A stretch of DNA of 41,764 nucleotides from Candidatus Pacearchaeota archaeon (GCA_023139205.1 JAGLOA010000006.1:1-41764); one strand, 5' to 3'; shown: positions 24,334 to 33,547, counted from the first letter of the stretch. The notes: generated by a model not told the origin, from the letters alone. A program made the numbers and translations.

Positions 24334-24334
24334 G

Positions 24335-24829
24335 ATGGCTGACACAATTTTTCAACATTTTATAGTCCAGGATTTTATTTTACCTTTTCTGTTAATTTTT
24401 ACCCTTGTATTTGCAATTCTTGAAAAAACAAAACTTCTAGGAGATGGAAAAAAACAACTTAATGCGATTGTTGCTTTTGTTATTGGATTAATTTTTGTTA
24501 CTGCTGTTTTTCCTAAAGAGGTGGTGGGTAATTTAATGTTATTTTTAACTGTTGCACTTGTGATCATGTTTGTGATCATGTTGCTTTGGGGGTTTGTGTT
24601 TGGAGATATTAAAGACGGATTTAAACCTGAAGGGTGGATGAAAATAGGTCTGGGCCTTATAATTGGTATTGCTACAATTGCCGCTGTTATTTGGGCAGTA
24701 GGGATTAGAGGAGGAATAATTGATTTCTTGTTTAGACAAAGCTGGAGTTCAACTTTTTGGACAAATTTCTCTTTTGTAATAATTGTTGTGCTTGTTTTAG
24801 TATATTTTATAAGAAAACCTAAAGGTTAA
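24335..24829 (+). CDS. Four-helix membrane protein, paralogue 1
   Basis: The 164-aa protein has four to five predicted helices and contains the element LPFLLIFTLVFAILEKTKLLGDGKKQLNAI (about residues 17-46), which is shared with the next gene. It starts one base after the PRC-barrel stop. The C-terminus ends in a basic tail K-P-K-G. I do not recognise the family, but such paralogous proteins are typical companions of DPANN pilus loci. They could be membrane scaffold parts. Confidence 0.75.
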   Translation: MADTIFQHFIVQDFILPFLLIFTLVFAILEKTKLLGDGKKQLNAIVAFVIGLIFVTAVFPKEVVGNLMLFLTVALVIMFVIMLLWGFVFGDIKDGFKPEGWMKIGLGLIIGIATIAAVIWAVGIRGGIIDFLFRQSWSSTFWTNFSFVIIVVLVLVYFIRKPKG

Positions 24830-24877
24830 GAACTAATATTTAGAAACATATTTAAACAATATTTCTTAATTATTTTT

Positions 24878-25456
24878 ATGTTACAGGGGTTGATTACATT
24901 TGCTTGGGGTAGTTTTAGTGGAGGATTATTTGGAGAGATGTTCCAGTCTTGGGAGCAGGCAGGAGTTTTTAGTTATATGTTGCCTTTCTTGTTAATTTTT
25001 TCTTTGGTTTTTGGAATTTTAACCCAGGTAAAACTTTTTAAGGATGGTAATAAGGCAATTAATGGGATTATTGCACTGGTTGTTTCTTTGATGTCGATTC
25101 AATTTGGAATTGTTTCTGAATTTTTTGCACAGGTTTTCCCGAGAGTTGGTGTTGGCCTGGTTATTTTATTAGTAGTTATGATTTTTTTGGGATTGTTTGC
25201 ACCAGATAGGACATGGGTTACTTATACTCTTTTTGCAGCTGCAGCAGTGATTTTAATAGTTGTTCTTTCAAATTCTGCAACTTCTGTTCAATGGCTTTCT
25301 ACAGGGATTTTATCTCATATTGATTGGCAGTTTATTATGCCTTTTGTAGTTTTGATTGTTTTAGTTGCAGTGGTTATAGGAGGTTCAATGAAACCTAAGG
25401 ATAAACAAGATACAAGTTCTCTTTTCATGAGAAATCTTTTAGGTACTGGAAAGTAA
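24878..25456 (+). CDS. Four-helix membrane protein, paralogue 2
   Basis: The 192-aa protein shares with its upstream neighbour the block LPFLLIFSLVFGIL followed by K-L-F-K-D-G-N-K-A-I-N-G-I-I-A-L-V-V-S-L. It has four to five hydrophobic helices. A longer N-terminal amphipathic segment (about 1-30) and a basic C-terminus (KPKDKQDTSSLFMR) distinguish it. It has its own TATA box (ATTTAAAC, 24850-24857) about 24 nt upstream. The pair is a tandem duplication with about half of the aligned central residues conserved by eye. Confidence 0.75.
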   Translation: MLQGLITFAWGSFSGGLFGEMFQSWEQAGVFSYMLPFLLIFSLVFGILTQVKLFKDGNKAINGIIALVVSLMSIQFGIVSEFFAQVFPRVGVGLVILLVVMIFLGLFAPDRTWVTYTLFAAAAVILIVVLSNSATSVQWLSTGILSHIDWQFIMPFVVLIVLVAVVIGGSMKPKDKQDTSSLFMRNLLGTGK

Positions 25457-25458
25457 AA

Positions 25459-26085
25459 TTATTTTTTCTTAGAAGTTTTTTTGTGAGAACTTGGTTTGTG
25501 TCTTACTGCCTGATTAATTACTTTGCCAAAAGAATCCTGCATCATTGACATTTCTTTTTTTATTCCTTCTATATTTTTTCCATAAGCACCTATTTTTCCT
25601 AAAATTTCAATCTGTAATTTATCAATTATATTTTCCATTCTTTTTAATCTGTCTGCAATATTTTCTATTTTTACTTCTGAAAGTGTTTTAAATTCAACTA
25701 AATCTTCAACTTGTTTTTGTGTTTTTTTAATTTTTTCAGAAAAAACCTGTTCAGCTATTTCAATGGTCATATCGCTACTGGTTGTTTCAGGAGAGTAACC
25801 ATAATTTTCTTCTTGTTGATAAGTTTCTTGTGGTTGAGAAGTGTTGTACATTTCCTGTTCTGGTATTTCCTGGGTTTGAGGATAATAGTTTCCTTGTTCT
25901 GGGTTTGGAGAAGGAGGATTCATTGGTTCTTGTTCATTTTGACTTATTGCGCTTTTTATTTGAGCCTGATTTAGTGCATCATTTATTTCTCTTGGAGAAA
26001 CTCCTTGTTCTTGCAAGCTTCTTACAATTTGTTCATCAGGCATCCCCTGATTTTTCATCTGCGTTATTTGTTCTAAAATTCCCAT
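25459..26085 (-). CDS. Coiled-coil protein with UBA-like N-terminus
   Basis: The 208-aa soluble protein begins with a short helical unit (ITQMKNQGMPDEQIVRSLQEQ; the pattern resembles a UBA or similar three-helix bundle). A Gln/Pro/Asn-rich linker (about 48-105) follows, then a long coiled coil (about 110-190, ADRLKRMENIIDKLQIEI) and a basic tail K-K-T-S-K-K-K. It is separated by about 45 bp from the next minus-strand coiled-coil gene. Coiled coils next to a secretion ATPase recall the archaellum FlaC/D/E proteins, but sequence identity is not evident. Confidence 0.75.
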   Translation of the reverse strand: MGILEQITQMKNQGMPDEQIVRSLQEQGVSPREINDALNQAQIKSAISQNEQEPMNPPSPNPEQGNYYPQTQEIPEQEMYNTSQPQETYQQEENYGYSPETTSSDMTIEIAEQVFSEKIKKTQKQVEDLVEFKTLSEVKIENIADRLKRMENIIDKLQIEILGKIGAYGKNIEGIKKEMSMMQDSFGKVINQAVRHKPSSHKKTSKKK

Positions 26086-26130
26086 CTTTTTTTTAAGTTA
26101 AGGATGTTTATAAAAATTCCTTTTGTGTAA

Positions 26131-26460
26131 TTAATCTGTATCTTTTTCTATAAATTTTAAAGGTTGAAACATTTTTGCTTGTTTAGATAATATTTCTAAA
26201 TCTTCTTTTCTTGCAAATTTTGAAAATTCACTTGATGCTGTTTCCAAAAACGAAAGAGTTCTTTCCATGCTTTGTTTTATTATTTCTATTTCTTTTTTCA
26301 TCCCCAAAATTTTTTCATTTATTTCTTCTTTCATTTCTATTACATTTTTCCCTATTAGTAAGAGTCTGTCTTTGAGAATTCTTTGTTTTTCTTCAATGTC
26401 CCTTATTTGAGTATTTGTTTCCCCAAAAGATTGATTTGAATAATTCATTTGTTCTTCCAT
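26131..26460 (-). CDS. Small coiled-coil protein (FlaC-like?)
   Basis: The 109-aa protein is predicted to be one long coiled coil from about residue 17 to 80 (IEEKQRILKDRLLLIGKNVIEMKEEI), with a short C-terminal region ending in K-F-I-E-K-D-T-D. There is no membrane segment. It resembles small coiled-coil companions of archaellum and pilus motors in its length and composition. It lies upstream of the previous gene on the same strand and is probably transcribed with it. Confidence 0.7.
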   Translation of the reverse strand: MEEQMNYSNQSFGETNTQIRDIEEKQRILKDRLLLIGKNVIEMKEEINEKILGMKKEIEIIKQSMERTLSFLETASSEFSKFARKEDLEILSKQAKMFQPLKFIEKDTD

Positions 26461-26544
26461 TAAAAATTAAGTTTAAATTAGTTTAAATTTGTTGTGATTG
26501 TTCTGTATAATTAAATTAAAAAGGGTAGATTGTTAAAGAGTTAA

Positions 26545-26901
26545 ATGGAATTTATACATTTATTAATTTTTACAAGTTTTCTTTTATCGTTTCTTTTGTT
26601 TGTAATTGATGTCGGGAAAGTTGGGAAAAAGTTTAGCAGGAGAAAATTATTTTCTATTATCAGTCTAGCTTTTCTTCCTGTTCTGTGGCTTTGTGTTTAT
26701 TTTATTCTTGATGTAAGTTGTAAGGCTTTGTTTAATCCTTTGATATTCTTAGTTTTTCCAATTTTTTTAGGAGTTATTATCTGGAGTTTTATTTATTCAA
26801 TTAAATACAAAATTTTTCTTGGAAAGATCATCCCTGCTTTTAATGTTTTGATTTTTATTATAACATTTTTTTTAAGAAAGAGTGTGATGTGTTTGGATTA
26901 A
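26545..26901 (+). CDS. Small multi-helix membrane protein, unknown
   Basis: The 118-aa protein has four probable transmembrane helices with a short basic loop (GKVGKKFSRRK) after the first. No family is recognised. It ends one base before the next gene starts, which suggests cotranscription with the Cys-rich membrane protein. It may be an accessory gene rather than part of the pilus machine. Confidence 0.6.
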   Translation: MEFIHLLIFTSFLLSFLLFVIDVGKVGKKFSRRKLFSIISLAFLPVLWLCVYFILDVSCKALFNPLIFLVFPIFLGVIIWSFIYSIKYKIFLGKIIPAFNVLIFIITFFLRKSVMCLD

Positions 26902-26902
26902 A

Positions 26903-27190
26903 ATGGATAAAGATATTAAATTACTTTTGAAGATTATTGGTATTTGTTTATTGATTACTTTTATTTTATTTATTATCTTTTTTGGTTTTTTCTTTTTTAG
27001 CCGAGTTAATTATTGTTATAAAACATGTGGAAATTGGATGTTTGAAGAAATTGATAATGAAGAGTGCGTGAATCTGGAATGGTTTACGGAATGTCGGAGC
27101 AATCCTAAATGCTTTGCCACAGGTTCTTCTGAAGGTCGGCTCTTTTGTGAAACATGTTCTAAATGTCTTTTTAGAAATATTGGTGGTTGA
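26903..27190 (+). CDS. Membrane-anchored cysteine-rich protein
   Basis: The 95-aa protein has one N-terminal helix (about 8-32, rich in I, L and F) and then an extracytoplasmic domain of about 60 aa with 8 cysteines (CYKTC, ECRSNPKC, CETCSKC). The many Cys suggest disulfides or metal binding outside the cell. It starts one base after the upstream gene. I do not recognise the family. Confidence 0.65.
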   Translation: MDKDIKLLLKIIGICLLITFILFIIFFGFFFFSRVNYCYKTCGNWMFEEIDNEECVNLEWFTECRSNPKCFATGSSEGRLFCETCSKCLFRNIGG

Positions 27191-27248
27191 AATTTTGTTG
27201 TGATTATGGGCAGTAATTCTTATAAAGGCATTGAAATATTCTGAGGTA

Positions 27249-27956
27249 ATGGGGAAAGTTAATTGTGGATATTGCAAAAAGGAAATAGGAAAGGGTTCTA
27301 GAGAATGCCCTCATTGTGGAAAAAAGTTTAAGATGTTTGAAGAAGAAGATAAAAACAAACTTTTTAGAAACATAACCTTAAAAAAATATTTTTCGGCAAG
27401 TTTAATTCTTTCGTTGAGTATAAGTGCATTAATAGGAATATTTATTTTTATTTTTTGGGAATTTGGGGAGGTACAAAGGAAAATACTTTTCACAACATTG
27501 TCTCTTGGGGGATTTAGTATGTTGGGTTTGTGTGCAGCGATTTGGTATGATAAGCAGAAATTTCTTTTATTAAGTTATTCTGGAATGATTTCATCAGTTC
27601 TTGGTTTCCTTTATAGTTTTTTGTTAATCTGGGAAATTATTGATACCCTTTCTTTTTATGAAGCTAAACCTTTTTTCATATTAGTTATCCTTTCTATCAC
27701 ATTAGCTTATTCATGTCTTATTTTGCTGGCTCATAAAGAAAAGTCTCCATTAAATTTTATTTTATGGCTCACAATTATATATGCTTTTGTTATTTCATCA
27801 ATGTTAATAGGGTTAATTATCTGGGAATGGGATGTCGAGGAACTATTCTTTAGGGTTCTTGGAGTTTTTATCCTCTTAGTTGTATTAGGAACAATTTCTA
27901 CTCCTTTTTTAAATAAAATTGGTTTATTGAATAAATTATGGTTGGAGAAATTGTAA
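27249..27956 (+). CDS. Zinc-ribbon membrane protein
   Basis: The 235-aa protein starts MGKVNCGYCKKEIGKGSREC and carries a zinc ribbon CxxC...CxxC (about 6-24) in the cytoplasm, followed by six or seven transmembrane helices. An in-frame TTG at 27231 would add six residues, but the TATA box CTTATAAA (27219-27226) lies about 26 nt before ATG 27249, so I take that as the start. It lies just before the secretion ATPase. The substrate or role is unknown; such zinc-ribbon membrane proteins are widespread in archaea and bacteria. Confidence 0.75.
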   Translation: MGKVNCGYCKKEIGKGSRECPHCGKKFKMFEEEDKNKLFRNITLKKYFSASLILSLSISALIGIFIFIFWEFGEVQRKILFTTLSLGGFSMLGLCAAIWYDKQKFLLLSYSGMISSVLGFLYSFLLIWEIIDTLSFYEAKPFFILVILSITLAYSCLILLAHKEKSPLNFILWLTIIYAFVISSMLIGLIIWEWDVEELFFRVLGVFILLVVLGTISTPFLNKIGLLNKLWLEKL

Positions 27957-27980
27957 TTTAAACTGAAATAAAAATTTTGT

Positions 27981-30314
27981 ATGAACCACACAAAATATTT
28001 TAAACTCGCTCTTCTTTTCTCACTTATGCAATTTAAAGAGGGAACTAAATTATATTCTTATGAAGTTCAAAGAGAAGGTGGAGAAGATGTTCTTTATGTT
28101 AATTACTTGGGAGCTCCTTATGTGCCGAGTCTTTCTGATTATCCTGAGATTATGGAAAAGACAGTTGATGCTTTAATAGAGAATCCTAATGTTTCCAGGA
28201 TTGTTTTTGTTCAGCAGAAAAACTATAATTATGATTTTGATGAAACTTCTTTTTTATTGGAAATCTCTCAGCTTTATGTTTATCTTATCAGACATGAGAA
28301 AATTTTATCCCAACAAAAACTTGTTACAGGTCATGAACAATTTTTTTCTTCCAGATACAATAGTCTTTTTTCTTTTCTTTTCTTATTAAAACAAGATCCA
28401 ATTGCATCTTACTATGAACTAAAAAAGATTTTGATTGAGGCTAAGATCTTTTTTGAAAAAATTGATGAGAATTATAAAGCAGATCAGTTAAATTATATCC
28501 GGCTTTTAGAAAAGATCTTTAAGATGCTTGAAAAAACAAAAATTATTCAGGCAATTTTTCCTCATCTTAATGAATATCAAAAAGGAAATAGGGAAATTTA
28601 TCATAGAATTTTTAAACCAGATATAATCCCGAACTTTACTTTTACAAGATTGGTTTCAGATTTGCCAGAAGATGCTGAAATTATGGACCAATATGAAATT
28701 CAGGGGGGAGAAGATGATAGGTCTCTTGTGACTATTTTAAGAAAAAAAGATGAAGCTAAATTAATTTACCATTTAAATCCTTCTGAGAATTCTCTTGATG
28801 AATCTCAAAATCTTCTTTTGAATCTGGCAAGAAGTGTTTTAATTGAGCATCAGCCTAAAGCTGAAGAGTTTACAGATACCGACAGGGTTAGACAAGTTTT
28901 TTTTAATATTTCTAAAAATTTACTGCAGGATTTAGCACAAACTAAAGGAATAAGGGTTAGCTATTCTGATTTAAATAAAATGTCTACTATTCTTGTTCGG
29001 AATACAATTGGATTTGGGCTCCTTGAAGTTTTGCTGCAGGATAAAAAAATTCAGGATATTGTTTTGAATGCTCCTATTCCTTTAACAAATATTTTTTTAA
29101 GGCATCAGGATTATGATGAATGTTCTACAAATATTCTTCCAAGTCAGGAGGATGTAGATTCCTGGGCTGCTAAATTTAGGATGATTTCTGGAAGACCCTT
29201 AGATGAAGCTAACCCTATTTTAGATACTCAACTGGAAATTGGAAAGTTAAGGGCGAGAATTGCTATTATTCAGAATCCTTTGTCTCCAGATGGTTTAGCT
29301 TATGCAATCAGAAGACATAGAGAAGAACCCTGGACCCTGCCCCTTTTTATAAAAAATAAAATGATTAATCCTTTTGCTGCAGGGTTGCTTAGTTTTTTAA
29401 TTGATGGTTCAAGAACACTTTTAATTGCTGGAACCAGGAGTTCTGGTAAATCGTCGATGTTGGGAGCTTTGATGCTTGAGATTATTCCAAGGTTTAGAAT
29501 TATTGTAATAGAGGATACTTTAGAATTGCCTGTAGAATCTTTGAGAAAACTTGATTATGATCTCTTGAGAATGAAAGTTCGTTCTGCTTTGTTGAAAACT
29601 ACTGCTGAAGTTTCTGCTGAAGATGGAATAAGAACTTCGTTGAGACTTGGGGATAGTTGTTTAATTATTGGAGAGGTGAGATCTCAGGAATGTAAAGCAC
29701 TTTATGAAGCAATGAGAATTGGTGCTTTGGCAAATGTTGTTGCAGGAACAATTCATGGAGCTTCTCCTTATGGTGTTTTTGACAGAGTTGTAAATGATCT
29801 GGGAGTTCCACCAACGAGTTTTAAGGCTACTGATATAATTGGAGTTTGCAATCCAATAAAATCCCCTGATGGTTTACACTCCTGGAGAAGAATGGTTCAG
29901 CTTTCTGAAATAAGAAAACATTGGAAAGAAGATCCTATGTCTGAAAAAGGATTTGTTGATTTGCTTAGATATAATGTTGAGAAAGATGAACTTGAACCAA
30001 GCGACGATTTAATTAATGGAGATAGTGAAATAATTAAGGATATTGCTTCAAATGTTAAAGGTTGGGCAGGAAACTGGGATGCGATTTATGATAATATTTT
30101 GGTAAGAGCAAAAATAAAAAAAGAAATTGTTGAAGTTGCTGAAAAAACTAAAGATGAAGGAATTCTTGAGGCGAAATTTAATTCTTTATCAAATCACATG
30201 TTTCATAAAATTTCAGATGAGGTAAGGCAGGAAATTGGTCTTCCGTTGGGTAAAAGAGTTTTTCCTGAATGGCAAACTTGGTTAAATAAGGAAGTGAAGA
30301 AAAGGAGGATTTAA
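27981..30314 (+). CDS. Type II/IV secretion system ATPase (pilus/archaellum motor)
   Basis: The 777-aa protein is a GspE/PilB/TadA-family ATPase. Walker A is GTRSSGKSS (484-492). The Asp-box region VIEDTLELP follows, Walker B is CLIIGEVRSQE (E565) and the His box is GTIHGASPYGVFDRV. An N-terminal domain (about 1-330) is longer than in bacterial TadA and has a charged helical insert. It powers the assembly of the pilin-like subunits encoded downstream at 33180-37139, together with the platform protein at 30979-33141 and the peptidase at 37292. A TATA-like element (ATTTAAACTG) lies about 21 nt before the ATG. Confidence 0.95.
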   Translation: MNHTKYFKLALLFSLMQFKEGTKLYSYEVQREGGEDVLYVNYLGAPYVPSLSDYPEIMEKTVDALIENPNVSRIVFVQQKNYNYDFDETSFLLEISQLYVYLIRHEKILSQQKLVTGHEQFFSSRYNSLFSFLFLLKQDPIASYYELKKILIEAKIFFEKIDENYKADQLNYIRLLEKIFKMLEKTKIIQAIFPHLNEYQKGNREIYHRIFKPDIIPNFTFTRLVSDLPEDAEIMDQYEIQGGEDDRSLVTILRKKDEAKLIYHLNPSENSLDESQNLLLNLARSVLIEHQPKAEEFTDTDRVRQVFFNISKNLLQDLAQTKGIRVSYSDLNKMSTILVRNTIGFGLLEVLLQDKKIQDIVLNAPIPLTNIFLRHQDYDECSTNILPSQEDVDSWAAKFRMISGRPLDEANPILDTQLEIGKLRARIAIIQNPLSPDGLAYAIRRHREEPWTLPLFIKNKMINPFAAGLLSFLIDGSRTLLIAGTRSSGKSSMLGALMLEIIPRFRIIVIEDTLELPVESLRKLDYDLLRMKVRSALLKTTAEVSAEDGIRTSLRLGDSCLIIGEVRSQECKALYEAMRIGALANVVAGTIHGASPYGVFDRVVNDLGVPPTSFKATDIIGVCNPIKSPDGLHSWRRMVQLSEIRKHWKEDPMSEKGFVDLLRYNVEKDELEPSDDLINGDSEIIKDIASNVKGWAGNWDAIYDNILVRAKIKKEIVEVAEKTKDEGILEAKFNSLSNHMFHKISDEVRQEIGLPLGKRVFPEWQTWLNKEVKKRRI

Positions 30315-30349
30315 GGAAAGTTTTTAAATTAGTTTTTGTTTAGTAAATA

Positions 30350-30919
30350 ATGGGTAAGAATAATTCAGATATTTCTAAATATAAGGCCATCAAGGATTAT
30401 AAAAAAAGTATTTCTGCGATGAAGGATCGTAATATGGATAAATATGGAAAAATCGTTTCGTTTGATGCTATTTCTGAAGAATATAAACAACTTGGAATTC
30501 TCTATGCTGAAGAGGGACGTTTCTCAGAAGCTAATAAGACTTATCAAGAAGCTCTTAGTTATGCAAAGGATTCAAATCTTAAAAATGAGATTATAGAACA
30601 AATGGGAAAATCAGAGCCTTCATCTGCTTCCAAGAAACATAAACGCTTGAATAAAAAACCTTCTTTTCTTGAAAAATTACTTGGGAGTGTAGATAAAGAA
30701 GTTACTAATATTGAAAAAAAGATTGGAATTAGAAAATATTCTTTGTTTGTATTTTTGTCTATGATTAGTTTTGTTTTTGCTTTATTTTTTTCTTCATTTA
30801 AATTAACTGGAGCTGTTACTGGAAGTCTTTTGTCTCAAAGTAATTCTACTTTTCTTGGAACAGGATTTTTTGTTTTGGGGTTGATTTTTGTTTTTATTTC
30901 TTTTAAAAAGAGGAAGTGA
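30350..30919 (+). CDS. TPR-like membrane protein with ITG-type motif
   Basis: The 189-aa protein contains a cytoplasmic TPR-like helical pair (about 44-90, LGILYAEEGRFSEANKTYQE), a basic linker and two transmembrane helices. The loop between the helices carries KLTGAVTGSLLSQ, which resembles the TGxV motifs of the secreted proteins at 17116 and 38181. It is placed between the ATPase and the platform protein, so it is probably an accessory part of the pilus machine. The TATA element TTTTTAAATT (30321-30330) lies 24 nt upstream. Confidence 0.75.
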   Translation: MGKNNSDISKYKAIKDYKKSISAMKDRNMDKYGKIVSFDAISEEYKQLGILYAEEGRFSEANKTYQEALSYAKDSNLKNEIIEQMGKSEPSSASKKHKRLNKKPSFLEKLLGSVDKEVTNIEKKIGIRKYSLFVFLSMISFVFALFFSSFKLTGAVTGSLLSQSNSTFLGTGFFVLGLIFVFISFKKRK

Positions 30920-30978
30920 TTTTTTATCTGAATTTCTAAAGATTTATTAATTAATTTTTATTATTGTTTTTGTAAAAG

Positions 30979-33141
30979 ATGGTGTACAAAAAATCTGATG
31001 TATCTGATATACTTAGAAAATATAGTTCTAAAATAGAAGGACAAATTAAAACTTCTGGAAAGAATGTAAATTATAGTAAAGCTTATGTTAAATTTAAAGA
31101 GGAGATGGTCCCTACTTTGAATAGATATGAAAAATTGTGTCGTAGTACTGGAAATGTGATTAAATTAAAGGGTTCTAAAAAAGATGAGGAGAAGATTAAA
31201 AGGCAGCTTGAGATTGCGCATCTTGATTTACAGCCCTGGCAGGTTTTGACTTTTAGCGTTGTTGTTTTATTGGGAGTATTTTTTATGGGGCTGTTGATTT
31301 CTGTTTCAGTGGCTTTGATAAATGGGAGTATGGCTGCTTTTCCATTTTTGTTTTTTGTTTTAATGATGGTTGTTTCTGTTTTTCTTTTTTATTTTGTGAA
31401 TGGTTATCCTGCAAGGTTGGCAAATAAATGGAGACTTAAAGCATCGTCTCAAATGGTGCCTGCAATTTTGTATGTGGTTGTTTATATGAGGCACACACCT
31501 AATTTAGAAAAAGCAATTGCTTTTGCTTCAGAGCATTTGCAATATCCTCTTGCACTGGATTTTAAAAAAGTTTTTTATAATGTTTCTATTGGAAAGTTTT
31601 CTACAATTAAAGAAAGTTTAGATAATTATCTTGAAACCTGGAGAGATTATTCTATTGAGTTTATTGAAGCATTTCATTTAATTGAAAGCAGTTTGTTTGA
31701 ACCTGATAATGCCAGAAGAATTTCTACTCTGGAAAAATCTTTGCAAGTGGTTCTTGACGGAGTTTATGACAAAATGTTGAAATTTACTCATGATGTCAGG
31801 AGTCCTTTGACAAATGTTTATATGTTGGGTGTTGTTCTTCCTACTTTAGGATTAGCTTTAATTCCTTTGGCTTCTACAATGGTTGGGGATTTTTTAAAGT
31901 GGAATCATATTTTTATTTTGTTTAATTTAATTGTTCCTTTTATGGTTTTTTATCTTACAGATAAAATTTTAATGTTAAGACCAGGAGGATATGGGGAACA
32001 AGGTTTGCTGGAAAGAAATCCTCTTTATCATAAATATAAGAGCAGAAAACCTTATATGAAGGCTTTTTTTATTTGCTTGCCTTTTTTAATAATTGGTTTG
32101 CTGCCTTTGATTTTTCAGTTCACTCCAATCCCTGAATTATTTGGCTTGCAAAAAGATTATTCTTTTTCTCAAATTGGTTTGGGCTTTTTTGGAGATGAAC
32201 TGCTTTTTGATTTTAAGCAAGCAGGGAATTCAGTTGTAGGTCCTTTTGGAATTGGGGCTTTAATTTGCAGTATGTTTATCCCTTTAGGACTTGCTTTGTT
32301 TTTTTCAATGTCTTTTAAAGAAAGAACTAAAGATTTAATTAAAGAAAGAGCAAAAACAAAGCAACTTGAAAGGGAGTTTAATAATTCTTTATTTCAGTTA
32401 GGAAATAGAATTGGGAATGGAGTTCCTCCTGAACTTGTTTTTTCGAAAGTTGCTGAATCTTCAAAAGGATTGAAAACAGAGGATTTTTTTAGGAGAGTTA
32501 ATTATAATATTCGGCAAATGGGCATGAGTGTTGAGAAGGCAATTTTCGATCCTAAGAGGGGAGCTCTTGTTTATTATCCTTCTAGTTTAATTGCAACAAG
32601 TATGAGAATTTTAGTCGAGTCTTCTAAAAAAGGTTTGACTATTGCTGCTGTGAGTTTGATGAATATTTCAGAATATGTAAAGAATATACAGAAAATTACC
32701 AGTCGTTTGAGAGATATGCTTGCGGAAATTGTTTCAGATATGAAGAGTAATATGACTTTTCTTGCACCTTTGCTTTCAGGAGTTGTTGTGGGTTTGGCTG
32801 TGATGATAACTTCTATTTTAAATAAATTAAGTGTTGCTAGTCTTGGAGAATCTTCTGCAGCAGGACTTGGAAATTTAGGTTCAATGATTGAAATATTCAG
32901 CATAATAAAAATGGTGCCTCCATATTATTTGCAGATTGCAGTTGGGGTTTATATTATTCAGATAATTTTTATTTTAACTAGTGCTTTAGTCACAATTGAT
33001 TCTGGAGAAGATAAACTTGAAAAGACAAATAAGATCGGGAAAAATCTTTCAAAAGGAATTGCACTTTATTTTATTACAGCACTTTTAGCAACTTTGGCTT
33101 TGTTTTTCTTAACTTCAATTGTTTTGGGAGGATTGCTTTAA
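30979..33141 (+). CDS. Pilus platform membrane protein with two T2SF domains
   Basis: The 720-aa protein has two GspF/TadC-type (T2SF) domains (about 155-330 and 465-640), both with the pattern of a helical bundle followed by transmembrane helices. The first is ASSQMVPAILYVVVYMRHTPNLEKAI; the second is FNNSLFQLGNRIGNGVPPEL. It is the inner-membrane platform that couples the ATPase at 27981 to filament growth. Two domains in one chain is usual for archaeal pilus platforms. There are about nine transmembrane segments, including four near the C-terminus. The start at 30979 follows a possible TATA element (30949). Confidence 0.92.
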   Translation: MVYKKSDVSDILRKYSSKIEGQIKTSGKNVNYSKAYVKFKEEMVPTLNRYEKLCRSTGNVIKLKGSKKDEEKIKRQLEIAHLDLQPWQVLTFSVVVLLGVFFMGLLISVSVALINGSMAAFPFLFFVLMMVVSVFLFYFVNGYPARLANKWRLKASSQMVPAILYVVVYMRHTPNLEKAIAFASEHLQYPLALDFKKVFYNVSIGKFSTIKESLDNYLETWRDYSIEFIEAFHLIESSLFEPDNARRISTLEKSLQVVLDGVYDKMLKFTHDVRSPLTNVYMLGVVLPTLGLALIPLASTMVGDFLKWNHIFILFNLIVPFMVFYLTDKILMLRPGGYGEQGLLERNPLYHKYKSRKPYMKAFFICLPFLIIGLLPLIFQFTPIPELFGLQKDYSFSQIGLGFFGDELLFDFKQAGNSVVGPFGIGALICSMFIPLGLALFFSMSFKERTKDLIKERAKTKQLEREFNNSLFQLGNRIGNGVPPELVFSKVAESSKGLKTEDFFRRVNYNIRQMGMSVEKAIFDPKRGALVYYPSSLIATSMRILVESSKKGLTIAAVSLMNISEYVKNIQKITSRLRDMLAEIVSDMKSNMTFLAPLLSGVVVGLAVMITSILNKLSVASLGESSAAGLGNLGSMIEIFSIIKMVPPYYLQIAVGVYIIQIIFILTSALVTIDSGEDKLEKTNKIGKNLSKGIALYFITALLATLALFFLTSIVLGGLL

Positions 33142-33179
33142 TTAAAAACATTTATTAATTCTTTTTCTTTTTTTCTTTT

Positions 33180-33380
33180 ATGAAAAAGAGACAAAAAAAG
33201 AGGAACTTTTTTAGCGATAATTTTTTTACAAAAAATCATAAGGGGATAATAACAGAATATCTTCCATGGATTTTAATTGCTGTTGCAATTTTAGCTGTTC
33301 TTATGATTACAATTTTTTTGTTGAGAGGGAAAGGGACTTCATTAATAGATCAAGTTAAAAATTTATTCAGGGGGAGATAA
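33180..33380 (+). CDS. Prepilin-like small protein with NFFS-FF-KN leader
   Basis: The 66-aa protein has a basic, Phe-rich leader MKKRQKKRNFFSDNFFTKN followed by K-G-I-I and a hydrophobic helix (ITEYLPWILIAVAILAVLMITIF), as in type IV prepilins. Cleavage is expected after the K-G. The mature tail is short (about 20 aa) and basic. Its TATA element CATTTATTAATT (33149-33160) is 26 nt before the ATG. Its stop overlaps the next start (TAATG). It shares its leader at DNA level with the gene at 35495. Confidence 0.75.
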   Translation: MKKRQKKRNFFSDNFFTKNHKGIITEYLPWILIAVAILAVLMITIFLLRGKGTSLIDQVKNLFRGR

Positions 33381-33547
33381 TGACCGAACTTACAATTAGT
33401 CAATTGATAAAAATAATTATTGGGGTTTTTGTGGTTGTTGCTGTTGTTGGGGGATTGTATCTTTTGTTTAAGGGTCATGTATTTGATTTTATTAAAAATC
33501 TTCCAGGAGGAGAAACTTCAGATTTTTTTCTAAGTTTATTAAAATGA
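33380..33547 (+). CDS. 55-aa single-helix protein in the pilus operon
   Basis: This short gene starts at the last base of the upstream stop (TAATG) and ends in ATGA overlap with the next gene, so it is tightly cotranslated. It encodes MTELTISQLIKIIIGVFVVV, then A-V-V-G-G-L-Y-L-L-F and a polar tail (KGHVFDFIKNLPGG). One transmembrane helix without a positively charged leader suggests a minor filament or assembly component. I base reality on the overlaps and codon use. Confidence 0.7.
   Translation: MTELTISQLIKIIIGVFVVVAVVGGLYLLFKGHVFDFIKNLPGGETSDFFLSLLK

Noticed and set aside
27231-27248. TTG start for the zinc-ribbon membrane protein
   Set aside because: The TATA spacing supports ATG 27249, and the extra six residues are not needed for the zinc ribbon.
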